NCBI GenBank assembly: GCA_965214325.1
Contig: CBDCBG010000006.1
Coordinates: 3,844,001-3,908,000, forward strand
Direction of reading: 5' to 3'
DNA: 64,000 nt
DNA from: JAJEFO01 sp965214325
GTDB lineage: Bacteria > Pseudomonadota > Alphaproteobacteria > Rhodobacterales > Rhodobacteraceae
The notes under the pieces are model-generated. The model saw only the letters and a list, made by a program, of their open reading frames with translations, did not search any database and was not told where the DNA came from. Both the position numbers and the translations under genes were made by a program. The number at the start of each line of letters is the position of its first letter. Position 1 is the stretch's first letter. Below, piece by piece: positions 1 through 8,925 of this stretch.

Positions 1-548
1 GGGTAGGCCAGAAAAGGGTCATGCGCTGCAATTTGCAGTCCAAAGGGCCGCAGCCGTGCCGCAACCTCTTGTGCGATGCGTCCAAAGCCGAGAAAGCCCA
101 CCTGCGTCTCGGGAAACGCCTTGATTGGGCGCGCTGTGCCAATCACGTCCCAATCGCCCGCCCGCACTGAGGCGTCGAAGCGTCGCAGCTTGCGCAGCAG
201 CGACAGGATGCTGGCGGCAGTGTGATCGGCAACTTCGGCGGTGCAGTAATCCGGCACGGAGGCTGCGGACACGCCGAATTCGTTCAGAGCGGCGATGTCG
301 AAATTGTCGTAACCAACCCCATAACGGATCGCCGTGGCATCGGGCGCCAATCCGGCGATAGCATCACGGGTCAAGGGCGCAAACTGCACCACAGCGACCT
401 GCGCACCCGCGACCGCACTTGCGACCTCGTCAGCCGTCTTGCAGGATTTGCGCTCCAGAACGGCCCCGGCGGCCTCGGCGGCTCTGGATTCCGCATCGAG
501 GTCGGGAAATGTCGCATCTGTGACGACGACACGCGCGGGGTCGTTCAT
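1..548 (-). CDS. D-2-hydroxyacid dehydrogenase, CtBP-like (partial, C-terminus off the left edge)
   Basis: The NAD-dependent dehydrogenase would interconvert a 2-hydroxyacid and a 2-keto acid in the cytoplasm. About 182 residues are visible from an ATG at 548. They include the end of the first substrate-binding half (YGVGYDNFD near residue 77), the CtBP-type stretch VPDYCTAEVADHT near 98, and the start of the NAD Rossmann domain with GFLGFGRIA at 151-159. The catalytic Arg, Glu and His lie outside the window. The ATG overlaps the stop of the upstream SDR by 4 nt (ATGA), so this is the last visible gene of the sugar operon. Family assignment is firm; the substrate is unknown. Confidence 0.85.
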   Translation of the reverse strand, partial: MNDPARVVVTDATFPDLDAESRAAEAAGAVLERKSCKTADEVASAVAGAQVAVVQFAPLTRDAIAGLAPDATAIRYGVGYDNFDIAALNEFGVSAASVPDYCTAEVADHTAASILSLLRKLRRFDASVRAGDWDVIGTARPIKAFPETQVGFLGFGRIAQEVAARLRPFGLQIAAHDPFLAY

Positions 549-1288
549 GCCGCAGCTTCCAGCCCGCAGGCCCGGCGCAGCTCTTCGTGACGGACATCAA
601 GCTCCCGCCCGGTCAGATAATCGGCGGCAGAAGTGCACAGCCAGGCCATCGCATGCGCCGGCTCATGCGCGGGCGCCAGGTCTTCGCGCTTCAACTGGCT
701 GACCGGATTGATCCCCGACGCGCGGATGCTGCCTTGCATTTCCGTGTCGACGACCCCGGGGGCGAAGCCGAAGATGCGGATGCCTTTGTCGCCCAGTTCC
801 TTGTGAACGGATCTCGTGACCATCGCGAGCCCCGCCTTGCCCGCGCAATAGGCGCTCCAACCCTCCATCGCATTGCGGGCCGCACCCGAGCTCAGGTTGA
901 TGATCGTGCCCCCGCCACGCTTTCGCATCGCGATGGCGGCCTGTTGGACCGCAAAAAACGCCGACACGAGGTTCACCTCGATATTGCGCCCCCAGTCGTC
1001 AATTTCCACTTCATCAAGCCGTCCGATCGGAGTGATGATGCCGGCATTGTTGATCAGAATGTCGAACCCGCGCGCCAAGAGCGCCGCCATCCCGTCGCGG
1101 TCGGTCGCGTCGCAGACCACCCCCTCGACAGCGCTCAGCCCGGAGAGCGCGTCGGCGACGGATTTTTCACTGCGCCCGGTGAAAGTGACCTGGGCCCCGG
1201 CCTCGGCCAGCGCTTGCACCGTTGCCAGCCCGATGCCACGATTTCCGCCGGTCACCAACGCGGTCTTGCAGTTCAGATCTATGCCCAT
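545..1288 (-). CDS. SDR family oxidoreductase of the sugar operon
   Basis: This 247-residue classical short-chain dehydrogenase would oxidise a sugar, sugar lactone precursor or polyol with NAD(P). The cofactor motif TGGNRGIG is at 13-20, NNAG at 80-83, the catalytic Ser near 134, and Y147-x3-K151. The C-terminus departs from the usual SDR ending (RHEELRRACG...). I chose the ATG at 1288 because it forms a TGATG overlap with the stop of the mutarotase gene and has GGAG about 9 nt upstream. An ATG at 1303 would add five residues and a larger overlap. The neighbouring mutarotase, Gfo/Idh/MocA enzyme and ABC importer make a sugar substrate likely, but this is inferred. Confidence 0.88.
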   Translation of the reverse strand: MGIDLNCKTALVTGGNRGIGLATVQALAEAGAQVTFTGRSEKSVADALSGLSAVEGVVCDATDRDGMAALLARGFDILINNAGIITPIGRLDEVEIDDWGRNIEVNLVSAFFAVQQAAIAMRKRGGGTIINLSSGAARNAMEGWSAYCAGKAGLAMVTRSVHKELGDKGIRIFGFAPGVVDTEMQGSIRASGINPVSQLKREDLAPAHEPAHAMAWLCTSAADYLTGRELDVRHEELRRACGLEAAA

Positions 1289-1602
1289 CAGTCGAGGCTC
1301 CATTGCTTGGGAAGGAGAAACGGGAAGCCGGTGGCAGGATCGATGTCGATCTGCATGATCGGCGCCATGTATTCGGCCCAGCGGGCATTGACCGGATCGT
1401 CCTTGAGATAGGAGATGGTGGCGTCCAAATCGTCGGTCTCAAAATAGCCAATAAGATCAAGCCCATGGCGGAAGATGTGATAGGACTTCAACCCCGAGGC
1501 ACGCAACGTGGCGTCCATCTCGGGCCACAACTCGTCATGGCGGCGTTTGTATTCTTCCTCGTGCCCGGGGCGGACCTTGAGGATCCAGGCATAGCTGGCC
1601 AT
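1288..1602 (-). CDS. rhaM: L-rhamnose mutarotase family protein
   Basis: This 104-residue protein belongs to the RhaM/RhaU family (former DUF718), which interconverts alpha and beta anomers of L-rhamnose or related 6-deoxy sugars. Full-length family features are visible: the YAWILKVRPGHEEEYKRRHDELWPEM-type start with a His at 22, FETDDLD in the middle, and W..YMAPIM near the C-terminus. Both ends overlap neighbouring genes by TGATG junctions (1602 and 1288), indicating translational coupling. Rhizobial rhamnose operons combine an ABC importer with such a mutarotase, so rhamnose or fucose is a reasonable guess. No rhamnulokinase or aldolase is present, so specificity is open. Confidence 0.85.
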   Translation of the reverse strand: MASYAWILKVRPGHEEEYKRRHDELWPEMDATLRASGLKSYHIFRHGLDLIGYFETDDLDATISYLKDDPVNARWAEYMAPIMQIDIDPATGFPFLLPKQWSLD

Positions 1603-2366
1603 CAGATTTCCTCCTTCAAGTAATCAAGCAGAATCTCGCCTGGGACCAATGTGAATTCGGCAACCCAGAAGAATCCGTCCAGCATCACGCGCACCGGCAG
1701 CCGGTGGACCGGCGCCTGCGCATTGGGGCGCAACTCGGTCGTGCACGGCCCGCACCAGCATTCTTTGACCCTCACATCTGCAAGGCTGCGCGACGTCAGC
1801 TGCCTGATCGCCGGTGTGCCGTCGATATGATCGACGGACTTGAGATTGATGTTGGTGGAAAAGGGGAAGATGTCGGCCAACTCCGAAATATCCGCTTCCC
1901 GCTGCTTGTAGGGCATTGTGCCGGTGACGACATCGATGCCATTGCGTTCCAGCGAGCCAACGATAAGGTCACCACGAAATTCGACCTTCGGATTGCCGGA
2001 TTTCTTCGGCTGGCCGTGAATCTCGCGGCCGTGGGTGACGCCGACATCGGACGACAGGAACAGGTAGGGAGAATAGCTGCCGATCGCCTGGCCCGGCAAC
2101 GCGGCGCCAAACATTACGTTGACCTCGTGATAGGGGCCGACCCACGAAGTGTCGTTCATCTGATAGATGTGGATCATCACCGCGTCGCCGGTCGGTTCCA
2201 GCGGCTCCGGCAGCAACGCGCGGATGGCGGCCGGATCGGTGCGATAGACCAGCGTCAGTATCTTGCAATCGCGAAAGGTGATGGGGAAAGGCGGAATCAT
2301 CGGCGCGTCCAGCGGGGTGGAGAACCCTGACTTGACAATGTCGTCACGCTTGGTCTTCCAAGTCAT
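1602..2366 (-). CDS. Acetoacetate decarboxylase family protein
   Basis: This 254-residue protein has the acetoacetate decarboxylase fold, whose members use a Schiff-base lysine for decarboxylation or, in divergent members, aldol or hydratase-like chemistry. The diagnostic stretch is GREIHGQPKKSGNPK, with Glu115 and the adjacent lysines 121-122 matching the catalytic Lys pair of clostridial Adc. The C-terminal half contains a CWCGPC motif of unknown role. It is embedded between a Gfo/Idh/MocA enzyme and a sugar mutarotase, so it probably acts on a keto-sugar acid rather than acetoacetate. The gene starts 4 nt after the stop of the oxidoreductase gene and its stop overlaps the mutarotase ATG. 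Confidence 0.85.
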   Translation of the reverse strand: MTWKTKRDDIVKSGFSTPLDAPMIPPFPITFRDCKILTLVYRTDPAAIRALLPEPLEPTGDAVMIHIYQMNDTSWVGPYHEVNVMFGAALPGQAIGSYSPYLFLSSDVGVTHGREIHGQPKKSGNPKVEFRGDLIVGSLERNGIDVVTGTMPYKQREADISELADIFPFSTNINLKSVDHIDGTPAIRQLTSRSLADVRVKECWCGPCTTELRPNAQAPVHRLPVRVMLDGFFWVAEFTLVPGEILLDYLKEEI

Positions 2367-2369
2367 CGG

Positions 2370-3422
2370 TCAGATCGCCTCTGGCTTGCCCGACGCGAAC
2401 GAGCGGTACATAGCGTCGAGCACTTCGATGGCGCGCCTGCCGACGGTGCCGGTCGCTTCGTTCCGCGCCGCGGTGCCTAGGCAGACCTGCACCAGACGGT
2501 TGATCGGTTCGACAGCCATATACTGGCCTTCGTCGGATGCCAGCTTGAGGACCAAGTCCCCCTTGTCAAAGCGACGTAGTTCCATCCGTGCCCGTTCCAT
2601 ATCGATTAGCAGCATCCCGTCAGAGCCGAATACGCGGATGTCGAGCTGATAGCTGCAGTGTTTCGGCACAAGCGCGCTGCCGGACAAGCTGGCGGTCGCG
2701 CCGTTGGCGAGTGTCAGCACGGCTGCGTCGGTCAGATCGACGCCGGTGCGGGACTTGGTGTTGAGCGCATAGACTTCGGCGGGGTCGAGGTCGACCAACC
2801 TGAACAACAGGCCCAAGGCATGGCTCAGCTGCCCCCAGCCGTATCCCCCGGCCCTATTCGGATCGGCCCAGGTGGATTCCTGCGGCTGAAACATGTGATC
2901 CTCAGCTTCTTTCAAGCCCATTCCCTGAAATAAGTCGAAGGTAAACGTCGCCATCTGACAGGCAACATGACGCATCTCGCCGATCTGGCCATCGGCGATC
3001 AGATCCGAAGCCGTCGTGGCGAATTCTTTGAAGTTCCAGCCATAGGGAATGATGATCTCGCGACCGTTCTCGGCAGCGACATCGACGAGGTGACGGGCAT
3101 CGCCTGCGCTGGTAGTCATGGGCTTGTCGATCAATGCGTGACAGCCCGCCTCTAGGCTGGCCTTTGCATGTTCGAAATGCAGCGTGTGAGGGGACGTGAT
3201 GACGACCGCATCCAACTCTTCCATTGCAAGCATCTCGCGATAGTCTGTGTAGCCGCGCGGCAAGCCGAATTTGGCGAGGATCAGGTCGAGTGCCCCCTGG
3301 TCGGGCCGATTTACGGCCACCAGCTCAGCATCCGAATTCTCCAGCAGCGCCGGCAGATAAACCTCGACGCCCCACCAGCCTGCCCCAATGATGGCGATCC
3401 TCGATTTCGCCTGTTCAGGCAC
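2370..3422 (-). CDS. Gfo/Idh/MocA family oxidoreductase
   Basis: This 350-residue NAD(P)-dependent dehydrogenase belongs to the glucose-fructose oxidoreductase / inositol dehydrogenase family and acts on sugars or their derivatives. The N-terminal Rossmann fold carries GAGWWG at 13-18. The family EKP motif is present as DKP at 99-101, supplying the lysine that acts in catalysis. The C-terminal alpha/beta domain follows. The likely start is GTG at 3422, overlapping the end of the regulator gene by 8 nt; no better ATG lies in frame. It probably oxidises the transported sugar at a hydroxyl position, an inference from operon context only. Confidence 0.87.
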   Translation of the reverse strand: MPEQAKSRIAIIGAGWWGVEVYLPALLENSDAELVAVNRPDQGALDLILAKFGLPRGYTDYREMLAMEELDAVVITSPHTLHFEHAKASLEAGCHALIDKPMTTSAGDARHLVDVAAENGREIIIPYGWNFKEFATTASDLIADGQIGEMRHVACQMATFTFDLFQGMGLKEAEDHMFQPQESTWADPNRAGGYGWGQLSHALGLLFRLVDLDPAEVYALNTKSRTGVDLTDAAVLTLANGATASLSGSALVPKHCSYQLDIRVFGSDGMLLIDMERARMELRRFDKGDLVLKLASDEGQYMAVEPINRLVQVCLGTAARNEATGTVGRRAIEVLDAMYRSFASGKPEAI

Positions 3423-4152
3423 CCGTGACCTCCTTCAGTGCGCTTCTGACATTCAGCATATGTTGGCGCATCGCCTTTTCCGCAGCTTCGTGATCGCGCG
3501 CTTTCAGCGCCTCCATGATAAATTGATGGTCCTCGATCGAGCGGCTTCGGATTGATTTTCGTTGTTGGAACGACTTGCGGGCTTGGTCCCCCAGCACCTG
3601 CAGCATCTTTCCAATCCGCGCAAGATAACTGTTTCCCGATGCATCCAAGATCATCTTGTGAAACTCGGCGTCGGTATTGTGGAACACCTCCTTGTCTTCG
3701 GGATGGGCCAGTTGCTCTTCGATCAGTTCGTGCAGCCGCCTCAGCGCACCGGCGTCCAGACGCTTGGCCGCGATCCCGGCGATCATCGGTTCGTAATGGA
3801 TCCGTGCGTCGAACAATTCGCCCAGGTTTCTTGCGTTCAGCGACATGAAAAAATCCAAAGGGTTCAAAAGATTTGCCTCATCTAGGGACGAGATGAACAC
3901 GCCGCCGCCGTGGCGAATTTCCAACACACCCAGGATCGCCAGCGCCCGCAATGCCTCGCGCACGGTCGGGCGGCTGACAGCCAGTTGCACGGCAAGTTCC
4001 CGTTCTGGAGGCAGCCTGTCGCCGGCGCCCAGTTGGCCGGACTTCACCAATTCCAGTATGCGCTGGACCACCAGCTCGGACACAGCCTTGCGCCCGATCG
4101 GTGTATCGAGGCCCGGCTTGGTCGACAGCGGGGTGGCAGTGGGCCGGGCCAT
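3415..4152 (-). CDS. FadR/GntR family transcriptional regulator
   Basis: The 245-residue regulator has an N-terminal winged helix (residues about 20-85; ...LPPERELAVQLAVSRPTVREAL..., wing HGGGVF) and a C-terminal FCD ligand-binding domain. The expected metal/ligand residues are visible in DAEFHKMI, EDHQFIMEA and RQHML. It probably represses the surrounding sugar operon and the divergent isomerase until a pathway intermediate binds. The ATG at 4152 overlaps the permease stop as TAATG, so the regulator is co-transcribed with its targets and could autoregulate. Two palindromes in the 8.83-9.11 kb promoter region (8889-8905, 8971-8990) are candidate binding sites. Confidence 0.88.
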   Translation of the reverse strand: MARPTATPLSTKPGLDTPIGRKAVSELVVQRILELVKSGQLGAGDRLPPERELAVQLAVSRPTVREALRALAILGVLEIRHGGGVFISSLDEANLLNPLDFFMSLNARNLGELFDARIHYEPMIAGIAAKRLDAGALRRLHELIEEQLAHPEDKEVFHNTDAEFHKMILDASGNSYLARIGKMLQVLGDQARKSFQQRKSIRSRSIEDHQFIMEALKARDHEAAEKAMRQHMLNVRSALKEVTGA

Positions 4153-5147
4153 TACGCGCCCTGACCCTTTAGCCGGTTCCAAAGGCGGCCGTACCGGTCC
4201 TGTATGGCAGGCACCATAACCGACAGGATCAGCAGAACGCCCAGAACGCCGGTTTGGATGTGTCCAGTGATGTTCGCCAGCGCCATACCGTTGCGCAGAT
4301 TGAGCACGATGAGGATCGCAAGAACCGTGCCCGTCATCGTTCCGGTGCCGCCGAATATACTGACGCCTCCCAGCAGCACGATGGTGATGATATCAAGCTC
4401 GAACCCCAGTGCCACATCGCCGCGCACGGCGCCGACGCGGGCGGCGAAAAGCACGCCGGCCAAAGCCGAGACGAACCCCGATGCGACAAAGATCGTCGCC
4501 TTGATCCGGCGCACATCAACGCCGGAATACTCGGCGACATCCCGGTTTGAGCCGATGAAATACAGCTTGCGGCCGAAGGCCGAGCGCTGAAGCACAAAGA
4601 AAAGAAGCACAACGAGCGTGAAAAAGATCAGCATCGATAACGGGAAAGGCCCGAGGATCGCGTCCTGACCCAGGCTGTCGAACCATTCTGGAAAGTCGGT
4701 GATGCCGCGGTCCTCGACAAGAACGCGGGCAAAGCCGCGAAATGCGATCAGCATGGCAAGCGTGACGACGAGCGAGGGAATGCCGACCCAGGCGATCCAG
4801 AAGGCACTGAACCCGCCGCAGATCGCGCCAAGCAAAAGCGCAATCATGATCGCACCGCCCGCCGGAACGCCAGACTGAAACAGCCAACCAAAAGCGCAAG
4901 CAGCAAGCCCCATGATCGAGGCGACGGACAGGTCAATCTCGCCGTTGATGATGACCAGCGTCATTATCAGGGCCACGATAACCTTCTCGATGCTGAGCTG
5001 AAACAGGTTGATCTGGTTCGACACGGTCAAAAAGAACGGGGAATTCAGCGCGTTGAAGGCGATCAGCAACACCAGGATCAGGACCAGAATGCCCTCCCAG
5101 CTGGCCAAACGCTCGACAATTCTTGCGACGATGGGCTGCGGTTTCAT
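4152..5147 (-). CDS. Sugar ABC transporter permease (second)
   Basis: This 331-residue RbsC-type permease has about ten hydrophobic segments and the cytoplasmic coupling motif region near GSNRDVAEYSGVDVRRIK that contacts the ATPase in ribose/rhamnose-class importers. It would form a heterodimeric channel with the neighbouring permease. An open frame extends farther upstream, but the ATG at 5147 is preferred. It follows GGAGGCGAC and makes an ATGA overlap with the preceding permease stop, and translation then begins at a short polar leader before the first membrane helix. Confidence 0.9.
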   Translation of the reverse strand: MKPQPIVARIVERLASWEGILVLILVLLIAFNALNSPFFLTVSNQINLFQLSIEKVIVALIMTLVIINGEIDLSVASIMGLAACAFGWLFQSGVPAGGAIMIALLLGAICGGFSAFWIAWVGIPSLVVTLAMLIAFRGFARVLVEDRGITDFPEWFDSLGQDAILGPFPLSMLIFFTLVVLLFFVLQRSAFGRKLYFIGSNRDVAEYSGVDVRRIKATIFVASGFVSALAGVLFAARVGAVRGDVALGFELDIITIVLLGGVSIFGGTGTMTGTVLAILIVLNLRNGMALANITGHIQTGVLGVLLILSVMVPAIQDRYGRLWNRLKGQGA

Positions 5148-6199
5148 GTCGCCTCCTTCCGGTTGGCGACTGCGGGCGGTCGAGCGGGTCTTTCGGGCTC
5201 TGGCGTTGTGCGCCGGCCCAACAGGCGCCGCGACATGAACGTGTCCAGCGCCACGGCCACCAGGATCAGCATGCCCAACACCGCGTCGCGCCAAAACTCT
5301 GAAACCAAATCCCACCGGACCAGCGACGTGTCGAGCAGGTCGATCAGACTCGCGCCGATCAGTACGCCGATGACGCTGCCGGAGCCGCCGAAAATGTTGA
5401 CGCCTCCAACAACCACCGCACCGACCGATTTCAGCTCAAACCCGAGCCCGGCCACGACGGTGATGTTGCCGAACCGCGACAGGAAAATGAAACCGGCCAG
5501 CCCGGACAGCGCGCCGCTGATCAAGAAAGCCTGCATCACCGTGCGCCTTATGTTGATGCCGGCGAACTCGGCGGCATCGGGGTTGGATCCCACGGCATAG
5601 AATTGCCGCCCGGCGCGAAAGCGGGTCAGGAACACATGTGCGACGGCAACGACGATCACCGCGATGATCACGATCCAGCGGAACCGGAAATCACCGATGG
5701 TGAATGCGTTGGTGCGCGCGAATTCGATCAGCCACTGCGGCAGCGAGCCGGTGGTAATCGAGGCGCCGTCCGAGCTTTCGACAAGGATCGAGCGAAAGAT
5801 CGCCAGCGTCGCCAGCGTGACGATGATCGCCGGCAGCTTCAGGCGACTGACCAAGAACCCGTTGAACGCGCCAAAACAGGCCCCGATGCCCATTGCGATG
5901 AATGGAACCAGCATGGCGGGAATGTTCGGGTAGGCCGCCAGCAGGCCGCCGACGAAATAGGCCACGCAACCGACGATCGATCCGACGGACAGGTCGATGT
6001 TTCGGGTAAGGACAACGATGGCCTGACCCACCGCGATGATCGCGATGATCGCTACCGAGGTCGAGATTCGGTTGAACAGCCTGGCGTTCAGATAATTGTC
6101 GATCTGCGACGAGAAAAACAGAATGATCCCGATCAGAACCAACAGTAGCGCCAGAATTCGAATCCAATTCGTACCAAGGCGTTCGATCAGGGTGTTCAT
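5144..6199 (-). CDS. Sugar ABC transporter permease (first)
   Basis: This 351-residue inner-membrane permease of the RbsC/CUT2 class has roughly ten transmembrane helices and a coupling region near GSNPDAAEFAGINIRRTV. It pairs with the second permease at 4152-5147, as in rhamnose (RhaP/RhaQ) and autoinducer-2 systems, where two different permeases are used. I chose the ATG at 6199, 1 nt after the ATPase stop and preceded by GAGGTGG, rather than the longer open frame starting at 6274. Confidence 0.9.
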   Translation of the reverse strand: MNTLIERLGTNWIRILALLLVLIGIILFFSSQIDNYLNARLFNRISTSVAIIAIIAVGQAIVVLTRNIDLSVGSIVGCVAYFVGGLLAAYPNIPAMLVPFIAMGIGACFGAFNGFLVSRLKLPAIIVTLATLAIFRSILVESSDGASITTGSLPQWLIEFARTNAFTIGDFRFRWIVIIAVIVVAVAHVFLTRFRAGRQFYAVGSNPDAAEFAGINIRRTVMQAFLISGALSGLAGFIFLSRFGNITVVAGLGFELKSVGAVVVGGVNIFGGSGSVIGVLIGASLIDLLDTSLVRWDLVSEFWRDAVLGMLILVAVALDTFMSRRLLGRRTTPEPERPARPPAVANRKEAT

Positions 6200-6200
6200 C

Positions 6201-7709
6201 TTAAGCCACCTCATTGGCGGAAGCGGCGCCGACGGCGAGTTGCATGACGGTTTCCTCTGTCGCCTCGTCGCCATGGAATTCGCCGACGAAATGACCTTCG
6301 CGCATCACCAGAACCCGGTCGGCCAGAGACAGAACCTCGGGCAGGTCAGACGAGATGATCACGATAGCAACGCCTTTGGTGGCGAGATCGCGCAGGATTC
6401 GGTGCACTTCGGCCTTGGCGCCGATGTCGATGCCGCGCGTGGGTTCGTCGACGATCAGGATGCGCGGAGCGGTGTTCAGCCATTTGGCCAGCAGGACCTT
6501 CTGCTGGTTGCCGCCCGAGAGCGTGCCGACCGGAACGTTCAGATCGGCGGTCTTGATGTTCAACGCGTCGCGGAACCGGTCGGCATCGGCCCTTTCGCGC
6601 ACCACGTCGATCAACCCCAACGGGCCGGCATAATTGTCCAACATCGGCAGGGTGACATTGGCCGTCACCGTCTCTGCCATCGCGATCCCCAGCTTGCGCC
6701 GGTCTTCCGACACGTAGGCGATGCCGAGTTCCTGCGCGGTCTTCGGCGACGAAATCGTCACGTCCCGCCCGTCTACGGAAATCTGGCCCCGATCTGCCGG
6801 GGCGATGCCAAACAGCGCCAGCGCGAGATCGGTGCGCCCGGCCCCGACCAGGCCCGAGAAACAGATGATTTCGCCGCGCTCGACCTGGAAGGATATATCG
6901 TGAAATGCCGGCGCACGGCCGAGACCGGCGACAGTCAGAGCGACCACGCCGGTGGCCGCCGATGGCATCCGCACGAACTTGTTCTGCATGTCGCGGCCGA
7001 CCATTTCGGCGACCATCCCGTCCTCGGTGACTTCGGCGACGGGGCGGGTCGAGATATGCTGGCCGTCTCGCATGACGGTGACGATTTCGGCAAGCTCGAA
7101 AATTTCTTCCAGCCGATGGCTGATGTAAAGGATCGCGACACCTTCATCCCGCAGAGCGCGCGCGATGCCGAACAAGCGCTTTACCTCGTGATCGGAAAGA
7201 GAAGAGCTGGGTTCGTCCATGATCAGGACCCGGACGTCCAGAGAAATTGCGCGGGCGATCTCGACGGTCTGTTGTTCGGCCAGCGAAAGCCCCGACGCCG
7301 CCCGTCGCGGATCAAGCGACACGCCGAGCCGATCGATCACCGCCTCGGCCTCTTTGTATTGCGCCTGCCAGCGCACATAGCCCGGGCGGTCATGATGGTT
7401 GATGAATATGTTTTCGGCAATGTCGAGATCGGGGAACACCATGGGTTCCTGATAGATCGCGGCGATCCCGGCGGCCTGAGCTTCTTGGGTCGTGCGGAAC
7501 TGGACCTCGGCGCCGTCGACCATCATCGCGCCTGCGGTGGGCCTATATATGCCTGTAATGGCCTTGATCAGCGTCGACTTGCCGGCACCGTTCTCGCCCA
7601 CCAGCGCGTGGATCGTGCCCGGGCGCAATGCAATCGAGAAATCGTCCAGTGCATGGGTGTCGCCAAAGGATTTGGAAATGCCGCGCATTTCCAGGACGGG
7701 TGTGTCCAT
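6201..7709 (-). CDS. Sugar ABC transporter ATP-binding protein (RbsA-type, two domains)
   Basis: The 502-residue protein has two fused nucleotide-binding domains and energises uptake of the sugar. Domain 1 has Walker A GENGAGKST at 38-46, the signature variant LSLAEQQ and Walker B LIMDEPSS. Domain 2 has the degenerate Walker A GLVGAGRTD typical of RbsA/MglA, then LSGGNQQ and LIVDEPTRGID. This pattern is standard for the CUT2 family, where the second site is weakened. The start at 7709 is preceded by GAGAGG. A GC-rich hairpin lies between this gene and the binding-protein gene. Confidence 0.93.
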   Translation of the reverse strand: MDTPVLEMRGISKSFGDTHALDDFSIALRPGTIHALVGENGAGKSTLIKAITGIYRPTAGAMMVDGAEVQFRTTQEAQAAGIAAIYQEPMVFPDLDIAENIFINHHDRPGYVRWQAQYKEAEAVIDRLGVSLDPRRAASGLSLAEQQTVEIARAISLDVRVLIMDEPSSSLSDHEVKRLFGIARALRDEGVAILYISHRLEEIFELAEIVTVMRDGQHISTRPVAEVTEDGMVAEMVGRDMQNKFVRMPSAATGVVALTVAGLGRAPAFHDISFQVERGEIICFSGLVGAGRTDLALALFGIAPADRGQISVDGRDVTISSPKTAQELGIAYVSEDRRKLGIAMAETVTANVTLPMLDNYAGPLGLIDVVRERADADRFRDALNIKTADLNVPVGTLSGGNQQKVLLAKWLNTAPRILIVDEPTRGIDIGAKAEVHRILRDLATKGVAIVIISSDLPEVLSLADRVLVMREGHFVGEFHGDEATEETVMQLAVGAASANEVA

Positions 7710-7747
7710 TCGCCTCTCTCGGCTGTCCGGTCGCCATTGGATGTCGT

Positions 7748-7775
7748 GGGCCGACCCGGCATTCCGGACCGGCCC
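7748..7775 (-). terminator. Intercistronic hairpin after the binding-protein gene
   Basis: GGGCCG at 7748-7753 pairs with CGGCCC at 7770-7775, and CCGG at 7756-7759 pairs with CCGG at 7764-7767 inside it. There is no T-run. Such hairpins after binding-protein genes commonly stabilise the upstream mRNA or attenuate downstream transcription, giving more binding protein than membrane subunits. That role here is inferred. Confidence 0.45.
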
Positions 7776-7789
7776 GATTTCTGGCCGCC

Positions 7790-8827
7790 CTACTTAGACG
7801 CAGCCTCGACATTTTCCTTGGTGTAGACGGTGAAGGGCCCCATCAGGATGCGGTTGCCGTTCTCGCGGGTCGGATCCTTTTCCACCGCATAGGTGCCCAT
7901 CCGGCCGGCTTCGAAGGTATCGCCCAACTTGCCTTCCATCTGGCCCGTCGCGATCAGATAGGCGGTGTAGTAGGTCAAGTACCCAAGATCGACGAAATCC
8001 CACAGCGCGAATTCCGGCGCGCATCCGTCCATGGTGTAGGTCACCATTTCAGCCGGAACGCCCAGACCCGAAACCTTGATTTGATCGCAAAGCCCTTCGT
8101 CCTGGATCGCCTTTGAGGTCGCGACAATCCCAACGCTGGTAGGCGACATGATCAGGCCCAGATTCGGGTACTTGTCGACCAGCGCCAGCGCGCGGTTATA
8201 GCTGACCTCGGACTGATCGTCGCCATAAACGATGTCGACATGGTTCAGGCCCGAATATTTGTCGCCCTCCAGCGCCGCTTCCATCGCGGCGATCCAGGCG
8301 TTTTGGTTGGCGGCATCCGGCGTGGCTGAAAGCGTGGCGAATTCACCCTCGCCGCCCAAGATCGAGTGCGCCATATCGGCCATCACGACGCCGATGTCGT
8401 TAAAGTCGACCTGTGCGACAAACACCGTCTCACCTTCGGCGGATGGGATCGGGCTGTCCCAAGTCACCACCTTGGTGCCCGCGGCCAACGCGGCCGCCGC
8501 AGCCGGCGCGATCTGGTCACCGGCATTGTTCGACAGCATCACCGCCGCCTGGCCCTGAGAGGCCGAGGTGGTCATGATCTCGATCTGTCCGGCAACCGAG
8601 TTTTCCGGCGTCGGACCGGTGTATAGAAGATCGCCCGGGTTTTCCAACTCGGCATGCGCTTCTTCGGCGCCCTTATTGGCCTGATCAAAGGGCAGAATGC
8701 CCAGGAACTTAGGCAAGAGAACCAGGTCGGCCTCCATGCCTTTTTTCGCGACGATCGTCTCGGCAAGCGCGGCGGGTGCGGCCAGCGCGGCGATCAATGC
8801 CACGGCGGAAGCAGTGCGTAATTTCAT
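7790..8827 (-). CDS. Periplasmic sugar-binding protein of the ABC transporter
   Basis: This 345-residue periplasmic binding protein (type 1 fold) captures the sugar for the importer. A Sec signal peptide is clear: MKLRTAS, a hydrophobic core, then an ALA cleavage site before ETIVAKK at about residue 22. The mature domain resembles RhaS/autoinducer-2-class proteins (VTWDSPIP, SPTSVGIVA, VSGLGVPAEM). The ATG at 8827 is preceded by GGAGGAGACCGAAAC; a longer frame from 8881 would mask the signal peptide. It is the first gene of the operon, next to the regulatory gap. The exact sugar is undetermined. Confidence 0.9.
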   Translation of the reverse strand: MKLRTASAVALIAALAAPAALAETIVAKKGMEADLVLLPKFLGILPFDQANKGAEEAHAELENPGDLLYTGPTPENSVAGQIEIMTTSASQGQAAVMLSNNAGDQIAPAAAAALAAGTKVVTWDSPIPSAEGETVFVAQVDFNDIGVVMADMAHSILGGEGEFATLSATPDAANQNAWIAAMEAALEGDKYSGLNHVDIVYGDDQSEVSYNRALALVDKYPNLGLIMSPTSVGIVATSKAIQDEGLCDQIKVSGLGVPAEMVTYTMDGCAPEFALWDFVDLGYLTYYTAYLIATGQMEGKLGDTFEAGRMGTYAVEKDPTRENGNRILMGPFTVYTKENVEAASK

Positions 8828-8888
8828 GTTTCGGTCTCCTCCCAGGTTGGATGCCACGACGCAGTCGATTCCCGATTCCACGCCTCAA

Positions 8889-8905
8889 AAGTGGCCTGAC
8901 CACTT
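8889..8905. promoter_or_regulatory. Palindrome, candidate GntR-family operator for the sugar operon
   Basis: AAGTGG at 8889-8894 and CCACTT at 8900-8905 form perfect 6-bp arms around 5 nt. The core (GTGG-N5-CCAC) resembles the TGGT-N-ACCA layout of FadR-subfamily operators. It overlaps where the minus-strand -10 element would lie for the -35 at 8931-8926, so binding would block transcription. No binding data exist here; the match is by pattern. Confidence 0.5.
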
Positions 8906-8925
8906 AAGCATCCGCAGATTGATTC

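Noticed and set aside
6096..7826. 576-codon plus-strand open frame opposite the ABC ATPase gene
   Set aside because: It is the antisense shadow of a clear ABC ATPase with all motifs; the translation shows no family features and is Asp/Arg/Gly-rich as expected of GC-rich antisense frames.
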